Source: JACVRW01 sp963812415 (GTDB lineage: Bacteria > Actinomycetota > Thermoleophilia > Solirubrobacterales > Thermoleophilaceae). Taken from it: a stretch of 64,000 nucleotides of DNA. Of the stretch, positions 1 through 8,077 are shown piece after piece (the first letter of the stretch is position 1; the number at the start of each line of letters is the position of its first letter). Made by a program: the position numbers and the translations under genes. The notes under the pieces are model-generated. The model did no database searches. It worked only from the letters and a program-made list of their open reading frames with translations, and was not told the DNA's origin. The stretch covers positions 1 to 64,000 of the forward strand of contig CAWEVH010000043.1 in assembly GCA_963812415.1 (NCBI GenBank), in the 5' to 3' direction.

Positions 1-960
1 TAGCCACCTGGCGGCGCGAGCACCGTCTGGCCGAGCACGGCGGCTCGGTTGCCGCCCGGGTTCGCCTCGCGCAGCTTCGGGATGCGGCCGCGCAGGACCG
101 AGTCGCCCGAGTGGTCGGTCCGGTCGTCGAGCGGCTCGCGCGATACGTCGATGGAGCGATAGTCGCCGAAGTCCGCCGGCAGCGCGCCGATGGCCTGGTA
201 CTGGCCCTGGGCGTCGGTCACCTGGCCGCCGAGCGACTTGGCGTCGCCCTGGCCGTTGTAGAGCCACACCTCGTAGGCCTCGCGGTCCCCGCTCGGGGCG
301 AGGTTCGAGGCCCGCACGAGGACGCTCTTCTGGTCGCCCTGCTGCGCGATGATCGCGATGCCCGCGGGCTCGCCCGACTGTGCCTGCTCCCCGCCGCCGG
401 CGCTGCCCTGAGCGCCCGTGTCCGCGGCGGCCTGGTCTCCCGAGCCCGACTCGTCCTCGCCGCCCGTGAGCACGCCGACCGGCCAGAGCAGCACGGCCAC
501 CAGGAGCAGGGCGGCGAGCGCGCCGCCGAGCACCATCAGCCGCCGCCGGCGCTGGTCGGCCGTGGCGGGCGCCGACGCGTACGGCCGCCTTGCGGGCCCC
601 GCGCTCGCCCTCGGGGATCGCCGGCACCGAGCCGTTCTCGTAGAGCTGCTCGAGCGAGTCGAGCAGCGAGCGCGTCCACGTGCGGGCCGCCTCCGAGCGC
701 CGCAGGTGGCCTCTGGTGGCGGTGGCCTCGGCGCCCGCCTGCTGGCCGAGCACGTAGTCGGCCAGCTGGCTGCGCCAGTCCTCCTCGACGCCGCGCGCGC
801 TCAGCGGCGCCAGGTCGACCAGCGCGTCCCGGGCGAGCTCGCGTACCCGCGTCTCGGGCATGCCGAGCATGTCGGCGAGCTCGTCGTAGGTCTTGCCGCG
901 CTGCAGTACGAGCTCGACGATCGCCCGCTGCTCCGCGGACAGCTGGTCGAACGTGGCCAT
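1..960 (-). CDS. Sigma-region-4-like HTH fused to membrane anchor and RskA-like anti-sigma domain (frameshifted)
   Basis: The N-terminus (about residues 5-50) reads like sigma-70 region 4: LSAEQRAIVELVLQRGKTYD followed by ELADMLGMPETRV. A single membrane segment (LMVLGGALAALLLVAVLLWP) follows, then a secreted domain with EAYEVWLYN and a TVLAPPGG tail typical of anti-sigma-K (RskA) C-terminal domains. A one-base frameshift lies near 585-600, between GERGARKA and RPYASAPATADQRRR. The last codon before the window edge is followed by TA, so the stop probably lies exactly at the edge. The likely role is membrane-linked control of transcription, but no zinc-finger anti-sigma domain is visible. The ATG at 960 lies 9 nt after a TACAGT box. 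Fusion of a sigma-4-like HTH to an RskA-like domain is read directly; the function is inferred. Confidence 0.6.
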   Translation of the reverse strand, partial: MATFDQLSAEQRAIVELVLQRGKTYDELADMLGMPETRVRELARDALVDLAPLSARGVEEDWRSQLADYVLGQQAGAEATATRGHLRRSEAARTWTRSLLDSLEQLYENGSVPAIPEGERGARKAAVRVGARHGRPAPAAADGARRRARRPAPGGRAALAGRRAHGRRGRVGLGRPGRRGHGRSGQRRRRGAGTVGRARGHRDHRAAGRPEERPRAGLEPRPERGPRGLRGVALQRPGRRQVARRPGDRRPGPVPGHRRAAGGLRRLSLHRRIARAARRPDRPLGRLGPARPHPEAARGEPGRQPSRRARPDGARAARWL

Positions 961-969
961 GAGCAGGGG

Positions 970-979
970 ACTGTAGTGT
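970..979. promoter_or_regulatory. Overlapping divergent -10 boxes
   Basis: TACAGT on the minus strand (975-970) and TAGTGT on the plus strand (974-979) overlap by their TA. They lie 9 nt before the ATG at 960 and 10 nt before the ATG at 990. Confidence 0.4.
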
Positions 980-989
980 GCGCTGCCGC

Positions 990-1415
990 ATGGAAGCCCC
1001 GGTTGACGGCTACCCGGCGCCGGGCACGCTCGACGACGTGCTCGGCTTCGAGATGCTCGAGGCGAGCCACGACGGCTGCCGCGGACGGTTCACGGTCGAG
1101 CCGCGCGTGCAGCAGCCGTACGGGCTCGTGCACGGGGGCGCGTACGCCTCCTTCGCGGAGTCGATGGCCTCCGTGACGACCCATCTCGCCGTCGCCCCCG
1201 ACGGCAACATCGCCGTCGGTCAGTCGAACCACACCACCTTCCTGCGCCCGGCCAGCGCGGGCACCATCCACGCGGAGGGCACCCCTCTGCATCGCGGCCG
1301 GACCAGCTGGGTCTGGGACGTGCGCTTCAGCGACGACGAGGGCCGTCTCTGCGCGATCACGCGCGTGTCGATCGCGGTGCGCCCTCAGCCCGGGCCGGCG
1401 TCCTCCAGCAGGTAG
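990..1415 (+). CDS. PaaI-type hotdog thioesterase
   Basis: 141 residues, the normal size of a single hotdog domain. LVHGGAYASFAESMASVTTH matches the HGG and acidic active-site helix of PaaI/YdiI acyl-CoA thioesterases, and NHTTFLRPASAGTIHAEG is the typical central strand. It probably hydrolyses aromatic or medium-chain acyl-CoA esters in the cytosol; the substrate cannot be told. An upstream in-frame GTG at 978 lies inside the likely -10 box, so the ATG at 990 is preferred. The 3' end overlaps the convergent cyclase gene by about 31 bp. Confidence 0.8.
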   Translation: MEAPVDGYPAPGTLDDVLGFEMLEASHDGCRGRFTVEPRVQQPYGLVHGGAYASFAESMASVTTHLAVAPDGNIAVGQSNHTTFLRPASAGTIHAEGTPLHRGRTSWVWDVRFSDDEGRLCAITRVSIAVRPQPGPASSSR

Positions 1416-2767
1416 GCCTCCACCGGCTCGCCCTGCCCCTTCACCGGGACCTCCCCGAGTGCCCGGACGCGGGCGCCGCGCAGCGCCCTGAGCGTCTGCG
1501 CCCCGATCACGACCCGGCCCGCCGGCGCCTGGGACTCGAGCCGCGAGGCGAGGTTCACCGTGTCGCCGATCACCGTGTAGCTGCGGCCGCTCTCGGCGCC
1601 GATCACGCCCACCATCGCCTCGCCGGTGTTCACCGCGGCACGGAAGCGCGGCCAGCCGGGATGGTCGGCGGCGAGCTGCTCGGTCTCCCGCTGGAGGGCG
1701 AGCGCCGCCTCGACGGCGCGGCGCGCGTGGTCGGGCTGGTCGCCGCGCGTGCCCCAGGTGGCCATGATCGCGTCGCCGAGCAGGCGGTCGACCTCGCCTC
1801 CGTGCTGGTCGACGATCGGCGGGATCGCGGCGGCGAACAGCTCGTTCAGCATCTCGGAGACCTCGCGCGGATCGCGACCGTGGGCGTATGAGGTGAACCC
1901 CTCGAGGTCGGCGAACAGGACGCTCACGTCGCGCTTGCCGGCCGCGGTCTCATCGAGGTAGAGATCACTGAAGCGCTCCGCGCGCTCCTCCCGGCGCGCG
2001 CTCCACGCGATCGCGCCGAACGCGAAGAGCATCAGCAGGTGCCACTCCCACCACGTGGCGTGCCAGTTGCGCGCGAACGCCACGGCCACCATCGCCTCGG
2101 CCAGCAGAACGCAGGCGCTCGCCACCGCCAGCAGGATCGACGACCCGCTGCGCAGCGCCATCGAGAGGTAGCGGATGCCGGCGAAGCAGTAGAGCGGCAC
2201 GGCCGCCAGGGCGGGGATCACGAGCTGGGCCGTGGCCCGCTCGACGGGGGTCGGGTCGTCGAGCGGCGGCACGCCGCCGAGCGACAGCGCCGCCCAGAGG
2301 GCCATCAGCGCCAGGAGGCCGGCGCGAAGGGCCTGCGCGTGGCGGATCACGGCGAGGGCTCGGGAGTCGGGGAGGGGTAGGGCCGACGCCGCCGCGAACA
2401 GCGCGGCCACCAGGAGCCCGACCGGGGTGGCCGCCACGAAGCCCTGGTTCGGGCCGTCGAGCAGCACGCCGGGGGTGGCGAGCGCATGTAGGGCGAGGAA
2501 GCCTGCCGCCGAGAGAAAGGCCAGGGACACCAGGAAGAGCCGGGCGTCGGCGCGCCGGAGCGCCACGCCGCTCGTGGACAGCGCAAGGGCGGCGCTCGTG
2601 AGCGCGGCCGCGAGCACGAGCCAGAAGTGGGAGGGGTGATGCTCCCACTGCACGTCGGCGTCCGGCACCGCCAGCAGCAGCGCGAGACCCGCCAGCGGCA
2701 GGGTCACGGCGGCCGCCCACACGGCGAGCGAGGCCCTCGCCCCAGGCGTGAGGACGCCGCGCTCCAC
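1385..2767 (-). CDS. Membrane-bound class III adenylate/guanylate cyclase
   Basis: About 460 residues. The first 240 or so hold seven or eight hydrophobic segments; the C-terminal 190 are a class III cyclase domain. Visible motifs are SVLFADLEGFTSYA (first metal aspartate), VDRLLGDAIMATWG (second metal aspartate) and YTVIGDTVNLASRLESQ (purine/transition-state region). The product is probably a cyclic nucleotide made in response to a membrane signal. The start was taken as the GTG at 2767, 15 nt after the nadE stop, because upstream in-frame codons lie inside nadE; it is probably co-transcribed with nadE. The N-terminal sensor family was not recognised. Confidence 0.8.
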   Translation of the reverse strand: MERGVLTPGARASLAVWAAAVTLPLAGLALLLAVPDADVQWEHHPSHFWLVLAAALTSAALALSTSGVALRRADARLFLVSLAFLSAAGFLALHALATPGVLLDGPNQGFVAATPVGLLVAALFAAASALPLPDSRALAVIRHAQALRAGLLALMALWAALSLGGVPPLDDPTPVERATAQLVIPALAAVPLYCFAGIRYLSMALRSGSSILLAVASACVLLAEAMVAVAFARNWHATWWEWHLLMLFAFGAIAWSARREERAERFSDLYLDETAAGKRDVSVLFADLEGFTSYAHGRDPREVSEMLNELFAAAIPPIVDQHGGEVDRLLGDAIMATWGTRGDQPDHARRAVEAALALQRETEQLAADHPGWPRFRAAVNTGEAMVGVIGAESGRSYTVIGDTVNLASRLESQAPAGRVVIGAQTLRALRGARVRALGEVPVKGQGEPVEAYLLEDAGPG

Positions 2768-2781
2768 GCTCGCGACCGCTG

Positions 2782-4560
2782 CTAGACCCCGATCCGCGCG
2801 GCCCTCGACACGTAGCGGTTCGTGATCGGCAGGCGCCGGTCGCGGCCGAACGCCTTGGTCGAGATCTTGATGCCGGGCGGCGCCTGGCGGCGCTTGTACT
2901 CGGCGCGGTCGACCATGCCGATCACGCGCTCGACCTCGTCCGCCGGCAGGCCGCGGTGTACGAGCTCGGCGGCGTCGAGGTCCTCCTCGACGTAGCCCTC
3001 CAAGATGCGGTCGAGCAGCTCGTAGGAGGGCAGCGACTCGTCGTCGCGTTGGTCGTGGCGCAGCTCGGCCGAGGGTGCGCGCTCGAGCACCGACACGGGC
3101 ACGGGCGCCACGGCGTCCGTGCCCGCGTGCTCGTTGCGCCAACGCACGAGCCGGTAGACCCAGCCCTTGTAGACGTCCTTCAGCACGGCGAAGCCGCCCG
3201 CCATGTCGCCGTAGAGCGTGGCGTAGCCGACCGACATCTCGGACTTGTTGCCGGTGGTCAGTACGAGCCAGCCGAACTTGTTCGACAGCGCCATCACCAC
3301 GTTCCCGCGGATGCGCGCCTGCACGTTCTCCTCGGTGATGTCGGGCTCCCGGCCGGCGAAGGCGTCGGCGAGCATGTGCTCGTAGGCGCCCATGGCGTCC
3401 TCGATCCCGATCTCGCGGAAGTCGACACCCAGGTTCTCGGCGATCGCCCGGGCGTCCGCGCGCGTGCCGTCGCTCGAGTAGGGCGAGGGCATCGAGACGC
3501 AGGTCACGCGCTCGGGGCCGAGCGCGTCGGCGGCGAGCAGCGCGACCAGCGCCGAGTCGATGCCGCCCGAGAGCGCGATCAGCACCCGCTCGAAACCGTT
3601 CTTGTCGACGTAGTCGCGCAGCCCGAGGCGGAGCGCGGCGTAGACCTCGGCGTCGGGCGGGAGCGGCGCGGCGAGCTCGCCCGCCACCTCGGCGGGCGCG
3701 GCGGCGTCCACGCTCACGCTCGCGAGGGTGAACACGGGCGGCTCGGCCACCCGCGTGGCGCGACGCTGCCGGCGCACGTTGGCGCGGTGGCGGGTGTCGC
3801 GCAGTCGCGCGGCGCTCACCTGGCGCGGGTCGATGTTGCAGAAGGTGAGCGACTCCTCGAACTGGGCGCAGCGGGCGAGCACGCGCCCGTCCTGGTCGAT
3901 CGCGAGGCTGTGGCCGTCGAAGACGAGCTCGTCCTGCCCGCCGACCTGGTTGACGAACACCACGGCGGCCAGGTAGTCGACCGCGCGCTGGGTGAGCATG
4001 CGCTCCCGGCGCGACCCGTAGCCGGCGCGGTAGGGGGAGGCGGAGAGGTTGACGATCACCTGAGCGCCCCCGAGCGCCTCCGTCATCGCGGGCGGGCCGG
4101 GCTCCCAGATGTCCTCGCAGATCGACAGCCCGATCGGCACCCCGTTCAGCTCGAAGATCGCGGCGTCGGCGCCCGACTGGAAGTAGCGCTGCTCGTCGAA
4201 CACCCCGTAGTTGGGCAGGTACATCTTGCGGTAGAGGGCCGTGACCTCGCCGTCGGCCAGCACCGCGGCGGCGTTGTAGACGTCCTCGGCCCGCTCGGGA
4301 TAGCCCACCACCGCGACGATCCCGCGCGTCTGGGCGGCGAGCTCGCGCAGCGCCTCGGCGGCCGTGTCGAGGAAGCTCGTCTTCAGCAGCAGGTCCTCGG
4401 GCGGGTAGCCGGTCAGGCTCAGCTCGGGGAACACCACGAGCGCCGCCCCGCCCTCGCGCGCGGCGCGCGTGCGCTCGGCGATCGTGCGCGCGTTGCCTTC
4501 GATGTCGCCCACGGTCGGGTCGATCTGGGCGAGCGCCACCCTCAAGAGGTCTTCGGGCAT
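2782..4560 (-). CDS. nadE: Glutamine-dependent NAD+ synthetase
   Basis: 592 residues, the size of two-domain NadE enzymes. The N-terminal nitrilase-fold glutaminase shows its triad: Glu in VVFPELSLTGYPPEDLL, Lys in YRKMYLPNYGVFDE and Cys in IGLSICEDIWEP. The C-terminal synthetase has the PP-loop LSGGIDSALVALLA and the conserved tail ISTKAFGRDRRLPITNRY. It amidates deamido-NAD+ with ammonia channelled from glutamine, the last step of NAD synthesis. It lies just upstream of the cyclase gene in the same orientation. Confidence 0.95.
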   Translation of the reverse strand: MPEDLLRVALAQIDPTVGDIEGNARTIAERTRAAREGGAALVVFPELSLTGYPPEDLLLKTSFLDTAAEALRELAAQTRGIVAVVGYPERAEDVYNAAAVLADGEVTALYRKMYLPNYGVFDEQRYFQSGADAAIFELNGVPIGLSICEDIWEPGPPAMTEALGGAQVIVNLSASPYRAGYGSRRERMLTQRAVDYLAAVVFVNQVGGQDELVFDGHSLAIDQDGRVLARCAQFEESLTFCNIDPRQVSAARLRDTRHRANVRRQRRATRVAEPPVFTLASVSVDAAAPAEVAGELAAPLPPDAEVYAALRLGLRDYVDKNGFERVLIALSGGIDSALVALLAADALGPERVTCVSMPSPYSSDGTRADARAIAENLGVDFREIGIEDAMGAYEHMLADAFAGREPDITEENVQARIRGNVVMALSNKFGWLVLTTGNKSEMSVGYATLYGDMAGGFAVLKDVYKGWVYRLVRWRNEHAGTDAVAPVPVSVLERAPSAELRHDQRDDESLPSYELLDRILEGYVEEDLDAAELVHRGLPADEVERVIGMVDRAEYKRRQAPPGIKISTKAFGRDRRLPITNRYVSRAARIGV

Positions 4561-4593
4561 GACCCCATTATCGCGGCTGCGCCGGGCGACCGG

Positions 4594-5133
4594 TCAGCAG
4601 CCGAGCGTGAGGTCCAGGTAGCGCGCCGGCCTCACCGCGTGCTCGAAATGCCACCACTCGCGCCAGTAGCCCTCGAAGCCGAAGCGCTCCATGGCGCCCT
4701 CGAGCGTCAGCCGGTTGCGCAGCACGGGTCCGCTCGCGCTGCGCGTGTGGGCCCCCGGGCCGAGAGCGTCGTAGCGGCCCATCCGCAGGCGCCGGCCGTC
4801 ACGCGCGCGGACCAGCGTCAGGTCGACGGCGGAGCCGGTGTTGTGACGGCTCCTGCGCGCGATGTAGGTGCCGACGAGGTCGCCGTTGCCGCTCTGCTCC
4901 GCCCAGCGAACGAGCGCCCGGGTGGCCCGCGCGGGGCGGTAGGCGTCGAGGATCAGCAGGCCGAGGCCGCGCCGGCGCAGGGCTCGCTGCACCCGGCCGA
5001 GCGAGCGCGCCGCCGGCTCATACAGGAGCGCCCAGTCGGCGCAGTAGCCCGGCAGGCGGCGGCCGGTCAGGTTCCGCTCGGTGCGGTAGACGAGCTCGAT
5101 CGCGATCCCGGGGGCGTAGCGGTGCACGTCCAC
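4594..5133 (-). CDS. VanX-type D-Ala-D-Ala dipeptidase (M15D)
   Basis: 179 residues. SRHNTGSAVDLTLV contains the SxHxxGxAxD zinc motif and EWWHFEH carries the catalytic Glu and third zinc ligand of M15D peptidases. LILDAYRPARA is the usual substrate-side motif. It cleaves D-Ala-D-Ala dipeptides, either for cell-wall recycling or for resistance; no vanH/vanA partner is present, so a resistance role is not supported. No signal peptide is seen from the chosen ATG. The 5' end overlaps the 3' end of the upstream serine hydrolase frame by 116 nt. Confidence 0.85.
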   Translation of the reverse strand: MDVHRYAPGIAIELVYRTERNLTGRRLPGYCADWALLYEPAARSLGRVQRALRRRGLGLLILDAYRPARATRALVRWAEQSGNGDLVGTYIARRSRHNTGSAVDLTLVRARDGRRLRMGRYDALGPGAHTRSASGPVLRNRLTLEGAMERFGFEGYWREWWHFEHAVRPARYLDLTLGC

Positions 5134-6037
5134 GAGCCCGGCCCGCCGGTGCGCCGGCGTGCCCGCCTCCTGCTCGAGGCGGGTCGCGGCCCGTCGCGCT
5201 CGCCGCGCGGCGCGGCGGTGAGAACACGCGCCGCGCCACCCCGCGCAGCGTCGCCGTGCCGTACTCGTGGGAGGGATTGGCGTCGGTCAGCACCGCCATC
5301 GACAGTCGCGTGGAGCCGCGCTCGAACAGCGCCGCCTCGTGCACGAGTTGCCCGAGCGCCGTCCCGCGCCAGCCGCCCTTCATGAACGTCGCGAAGCCGT
5401 CCGCGCGCGCATAGCGCGAGAAGCCCCAGCGCTGCCAGGGGACGATCGAGGACAGCAGTCCGCGCGCGTACGCGCGTGAGCGTGGCGGCACCATCCGGTC
5501 GATGCGGCGAAAGAAGCGAGCCTGGTCGAGCGCGCTGAAGCGCGCGTTCGCCCAGTAGCCCGCCACGGAGAAGTCGCGCATTCGGGCGCGCCGGGCGAGG
5601 TCGTAGAGCGCGGCGTCCCCGACCTGGGCGTAGACCGCATCGGCGCGGTCGTTGTCGGACGCCGTGATCATCGGCCCGAGGAGCGCCCGGTCTCCGGCGC
5701 TCGGACGCCGCGGCGCGATCGCGCGCAGCCGCGCCACGAGCAGCATCGCCTTCACGAGGCTCGCGGAGACGTACGTGCGGTGGGGAGCCCAGCCGTGCTC
5801 GCGTCCGCGCGAGTCGATCAGCGCCCAGGACTCGATCCCGGCCCGCCCGCGCAGGTAGTCGCGCACGGCTCGCAACCGCGCGCGCGACGGGAAGGCCCGC
5901 GGCTTGGCCGCCGAGCTCGTCGCCTCCGTGCCCGCGATCTCGCGCAGCTCGAAGGAGCCCGGCATCTCCATCGCCGCCGCCGGACCGGCCGCGGCGGCCA
6001 GCAGGACGACCCACGCGGTGAGGATCGCGCCTCGCAT
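5018..6037 (-). CDS. Secreted class A beta-lactamase-like serine hydrolase
   Basis: Starts with a signal peptide (MRGAILTAWVVLLAAAAG, then PAAA). The three class A/PBP-like motifs are in order: SASLVK (SxxK), ASDND (SDN) and FMKGGWRG (in the KTG position). The frame stays open well past the end of the recognisable domain and ends inside the M15 peptidase gene, so the last 70 or so residues (from about 5230) are doubtful and may result from a missing stop or a frameshift. It probably acts on peptidoglycan stem peptides or on a beta-lactam outside the membrane; pairing with the VanX-like gene suggests cell-wall turnover. Confidence 0.7.
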   Translation of the reverse strand: MRGAILTAWVVLLAAAAGPAAAMEMPGSFELREIAGTEATSSAAKPRAFPSRARLRAVRDYLRGRAGIESWALIDSRGREHGWAPHRTYVSASLVKAMLLVARLRAIAPRRPSAGDRALLGPMITASDNDRADAVYAQVGDAALYDLARRARMRDFSVAGYWANARFSALDQARFFRRIDRMVPPRSRAYARGLLSSIVPWQRWGFSRYARADGFATFMKGGWRGTALGQLVHEAALFERGSTRLSMAVLTDANPSHEYGTATLRGVARRVFSPPRRAASATGRDPPRAGGGHAGAPAGRARGRAPLRPRDRDRARLPHRAEPDRPPPAGLLRRLGAPV

Positions 6038-6099
6038 CGCCCGAATGCTCCCACGCGCACCGTACGGCTGCCCGTATCGACGCCCGCGAGCGCGCGGCG

Positions 6100-6105
6100 T
6101 AGCCT
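6100..6105 (+). promoter_or_regulatory. Leaderless-type -10 box (TAGCCT)
   Basis: TAGCCT ends 7 nt before the ATC at 6113, the same spacing as other leaderless genes here, and so points to that codon as the start of the kinase gene. Confidence 0.5.
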
Positions 6106-6112
6106 GCCGCGG

Positions 6113-7864
6113 ATCAGGCGCTTCCTGCACGACATCCTCGAGCCGCGGACCTACGGGCGGATCGCCTACCTGATCCTGGCGCTGCCGCTCGGCATCATCG
6201 AGTCCACGATCCTGGTCACGGCGATCTCGGTCGGCGTCGGCACCGCGGTCACGCTGATCGGGATACCGATCCTGATCGGCACCGTCTACGCCTGGCGCTG
6301 GCTTGCCGTCCACGAGCGCCGCATGCTCCGTCGCCTTACCGGGGGCCCGTTCCCCAGCCCCTACCGCCCCGATGCGGAGGGAGCGGGCCGCTGGGCCCGC
6401 CTCGGCGCGCGGCTCGCCGATCCGGCCACCTGGAAGGACCTCGTCTTCCTGCTCCTGCAGCTGCCCGCGGGGATCGTGTCGTTCACGGTCGCCGTGTCGG
6501 TGCTCGGCGTGGGCGCCGGGCTGCTGCTGGCGCCCGCCTGGTACTGGGCCATCGAGCCCGACGGGATCGAGCTCGGCCTGCTGAGCGTGAACACCCTCGG
6601 CGAGGCGCTCGCCGTCGCGCCGCTGGGCGCGCTGATCCTGCTGTTCGGCATCCCGGCGCTGGGAGCGCTCGGGCGGCTCTACGCCTGGTTCGCCGGCCTG
6701 CTGCTCGGCTCGAACGCCGACCCGGTGCTCACCGCCCGCGTGACGGAGCTCCAGGACGCCCGCTCGCGGATCATCGCCGCCGCCGACGGCGAGCGGCGGC
6801 GCATCGAGCGCGACCTCCACGACGGCGCCCAGCAGCGGCTCGTCGCGCTCGCCCTCAATCTGCGCATGGCGCAGGCTCGTGCCGAGAAGGGCGACCCGGA
6901 GGCTGCCGAGCTGATCCGCAGCGCGGGGGAGGAGGCGAACCTCGCGCTCAAGGAGCTGCGCGACCTCGCGCGCGGCATCCACCCGGCGATCCTGACCAAC
7001 CGTGGCCTGCGCGCCGCGCTGGAGGACCTCGCCACGCGCTCGACCGTGCCGGTCGAGATCCTCGAGTCGCCCGAGGAGCGCCTCCCGGACCAGGTGGAGG
7101 CCGCCGCCTACTTCGTCGTGTCCGAGTGCCTCGCCAACGTGAGCAAGCACGCTGACGCGGAGAGCGCGACGGTCGCCGTTCGGGCAGAGGACGGTCGGCT
7201 AACGGTGACGGTGGCCGACGACGGCAGGGGAGGGGCGCGGCTCGGGTCCGGGTCCGGTCTCCAGGGCCTCGAGGACCGGGTCGGAGCGCTCAACGGGGAG
7301 ATCGAGCTCGAGAGCCCGGCCGGCGGCGGCACCCGGGTGCGGGCGATCATCTCGCTGGCGGCCCAGCCGAGGCCGGTGGCGCAGGCGGCGGGCCACGGCC
7401 CACCGCGGCGCGTGCTGCCGGACGCCGAGGCTCCGGCCGTGATCGCACGGCGCCGCCGCGGGCTGCGGGCGCGCGTCGGCGTCCTGGCCGGCATCGCGCT
7501 GACGATCCTCGCGGTCTGGGCGCTCACCGGCGCGCCGAACGCCTGGCCGGTCTGGCCGCTCCTCGGGCTCGGCCTCATCGGCGCGCTCGATGCCTGGCTC
7601 GTGCTGGCGGGCCCGCCACTGCTCGAGTCGCAGGTGGCGCGCTCGGACGACGGCGGAAGGGCGCTGCGCCGCCACCGCTCGGTGCGCCTGTGGGCGGGCG
7701 CCCTCGCGATCCTGAACATCTTCCTGATCGGGATCTGGCTGGCGTCCGGAAGCGACTACTTCTGGCCCGTCTGGTCGATCCTGGGCTGCGCGATCGCCGT
7801 CGGGCTCAAGGCGCTACCGCCGTTCGACGAGCTGCGGCACCCTGCCCGGTCAAGGGAGGCCTGA
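6113..7864 (+). CDS. Orphan HisKA_3-type sensor histidine kinase
   Basis: About 583 residues. The N-terminus has four or more membrane segments in the layout of actinobacterial putative-sensor domains. Then comes the phosphoacceptor ERDLHDGAQQRLVALAL (DHp, HisKA_3) and an ATPase domain with TVADDGRGG and GSGLQGLEDRV. Two further membrane segments close the protein (around 7480-7600 and 7690-7800). No ATG, GTG or TTG lies at the expected start. The best start is ATC at 6113, reading I/M-RRFLHDILEPRTYG, placed 7 nt after TAGCCT. No response regulator gene is adjacent. Autophosphorylation by NarL/LuxR-type partners is known for the family; the signal is unknown. Confidence 0.8.
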   Translation: MRRFLHDILEPRTYGRIAYLILALPLGIIESTILVTAISVGVGTAVTLIGIPILIGTVYAWRWLAVHERRMLRRLTGGPFPSPYRPDAEGAGRWARLGARLADPATWKDLVFLLLQLPAGIVSFTVAVSVLGVGAGLLLAPAWYWAIEPDGIELGLLSVNTLGEALAVAPLGALILLFGIPALGALGRLYAWFAGLLLGSNADPVLTARVTELQDARSRIIAAADGERRRIERDLHDGAQQRLVALALNLRMAQARAEKGDPEAAELIRSAGEEANLALKELRDLARGIHPAILTNRGLRAALEDLATRSTVPVEILESPEERLPDQVEAAAYFVVSECLANVSKHADAESATVAVRAEDGRLTVTVADDGRGGARLGSGSGLQGLEDRVGALNGEIELESPAGGGTRVRAIISLAAQPRPVAQAAGHGPPRRVLPDAEAPAVIARRRRGLRARVGVLAGIALTILAVWALTGAPNAWPVWPLLGLGLIGALDAWLVLAGPPLLESQVARSDDGGRALRRHRSVRLWAGALAILNIFLIGIWLASGSDYFWPVWSILGCAIAVGLKALPPFDELRHPARSREA

Positions 7865-7890
7865 GGCCGATCAGATGAAGCGGAGTCGGC

Positions 7891-8010
7891 TGGGTAGGGG
7901 TAATCCGGCCCGCTGTCCTGACGTACTGCTGCTCTACAGCAGGAAACCAGGACAGCTCCGGGGATTGAGCGCGGCCCGGCTGTCGATCGACCCGGCAGGC
8001 GCCCTACCCG
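7891..8010. ncRNA. Candidate structured RNA, nested stems
   Basis: An 8-bp closing stem (GGGTAGGG 7892-7899 with CCCTACCC 8002-8009) encloses further perfect stems: AATCC 7902-7906 with GGATT 7962-7966; GCTGTCCTG 7912-7920 with CAGGACAGC 7948-7956; CTGCTG 7926-7931 with CAGCAG 7937-7942 around a 5-nt loop; and the palindrome GTCGATCGAC 7982-7991. The region lies between two convergent genes and has no ORF. It could be a small RNA or an elaborate bidirectional terminator. The strand is not decided, and no known riboswitch or housekeeping RNA consensus was recognised. Confidence 0.4.
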
Positions 8011-8077
8011 GCTCCGAGCCCGCCGGGACAACAACCCGCGATGGGTCAACCCAACGGGAAGCGAGCGGGATCTGGCC

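Noticed and set aside
2956..5385. An 809-residue open frame on the plus strand
   Set aside because: It runs antisense through nadE and the dipeptidase gene, has the Val/Arg/Gly/His-rich composition of a shadow frame in high-GC DNA and shows no domain.
4594..6037. Vancomycin resistance cluster
   Set aside because: Only a VanX-like dipeptidase is present. No VanH, VanA-type ligase or VanRS genes lie nearby, and the neighbour is a serine hydrolase.
7891..8010. 5S rRNA or SRP RNA, because of the length and closing helix
   Set aside because: None of the conserved 5S or SRP loop sequences is present on either strand.
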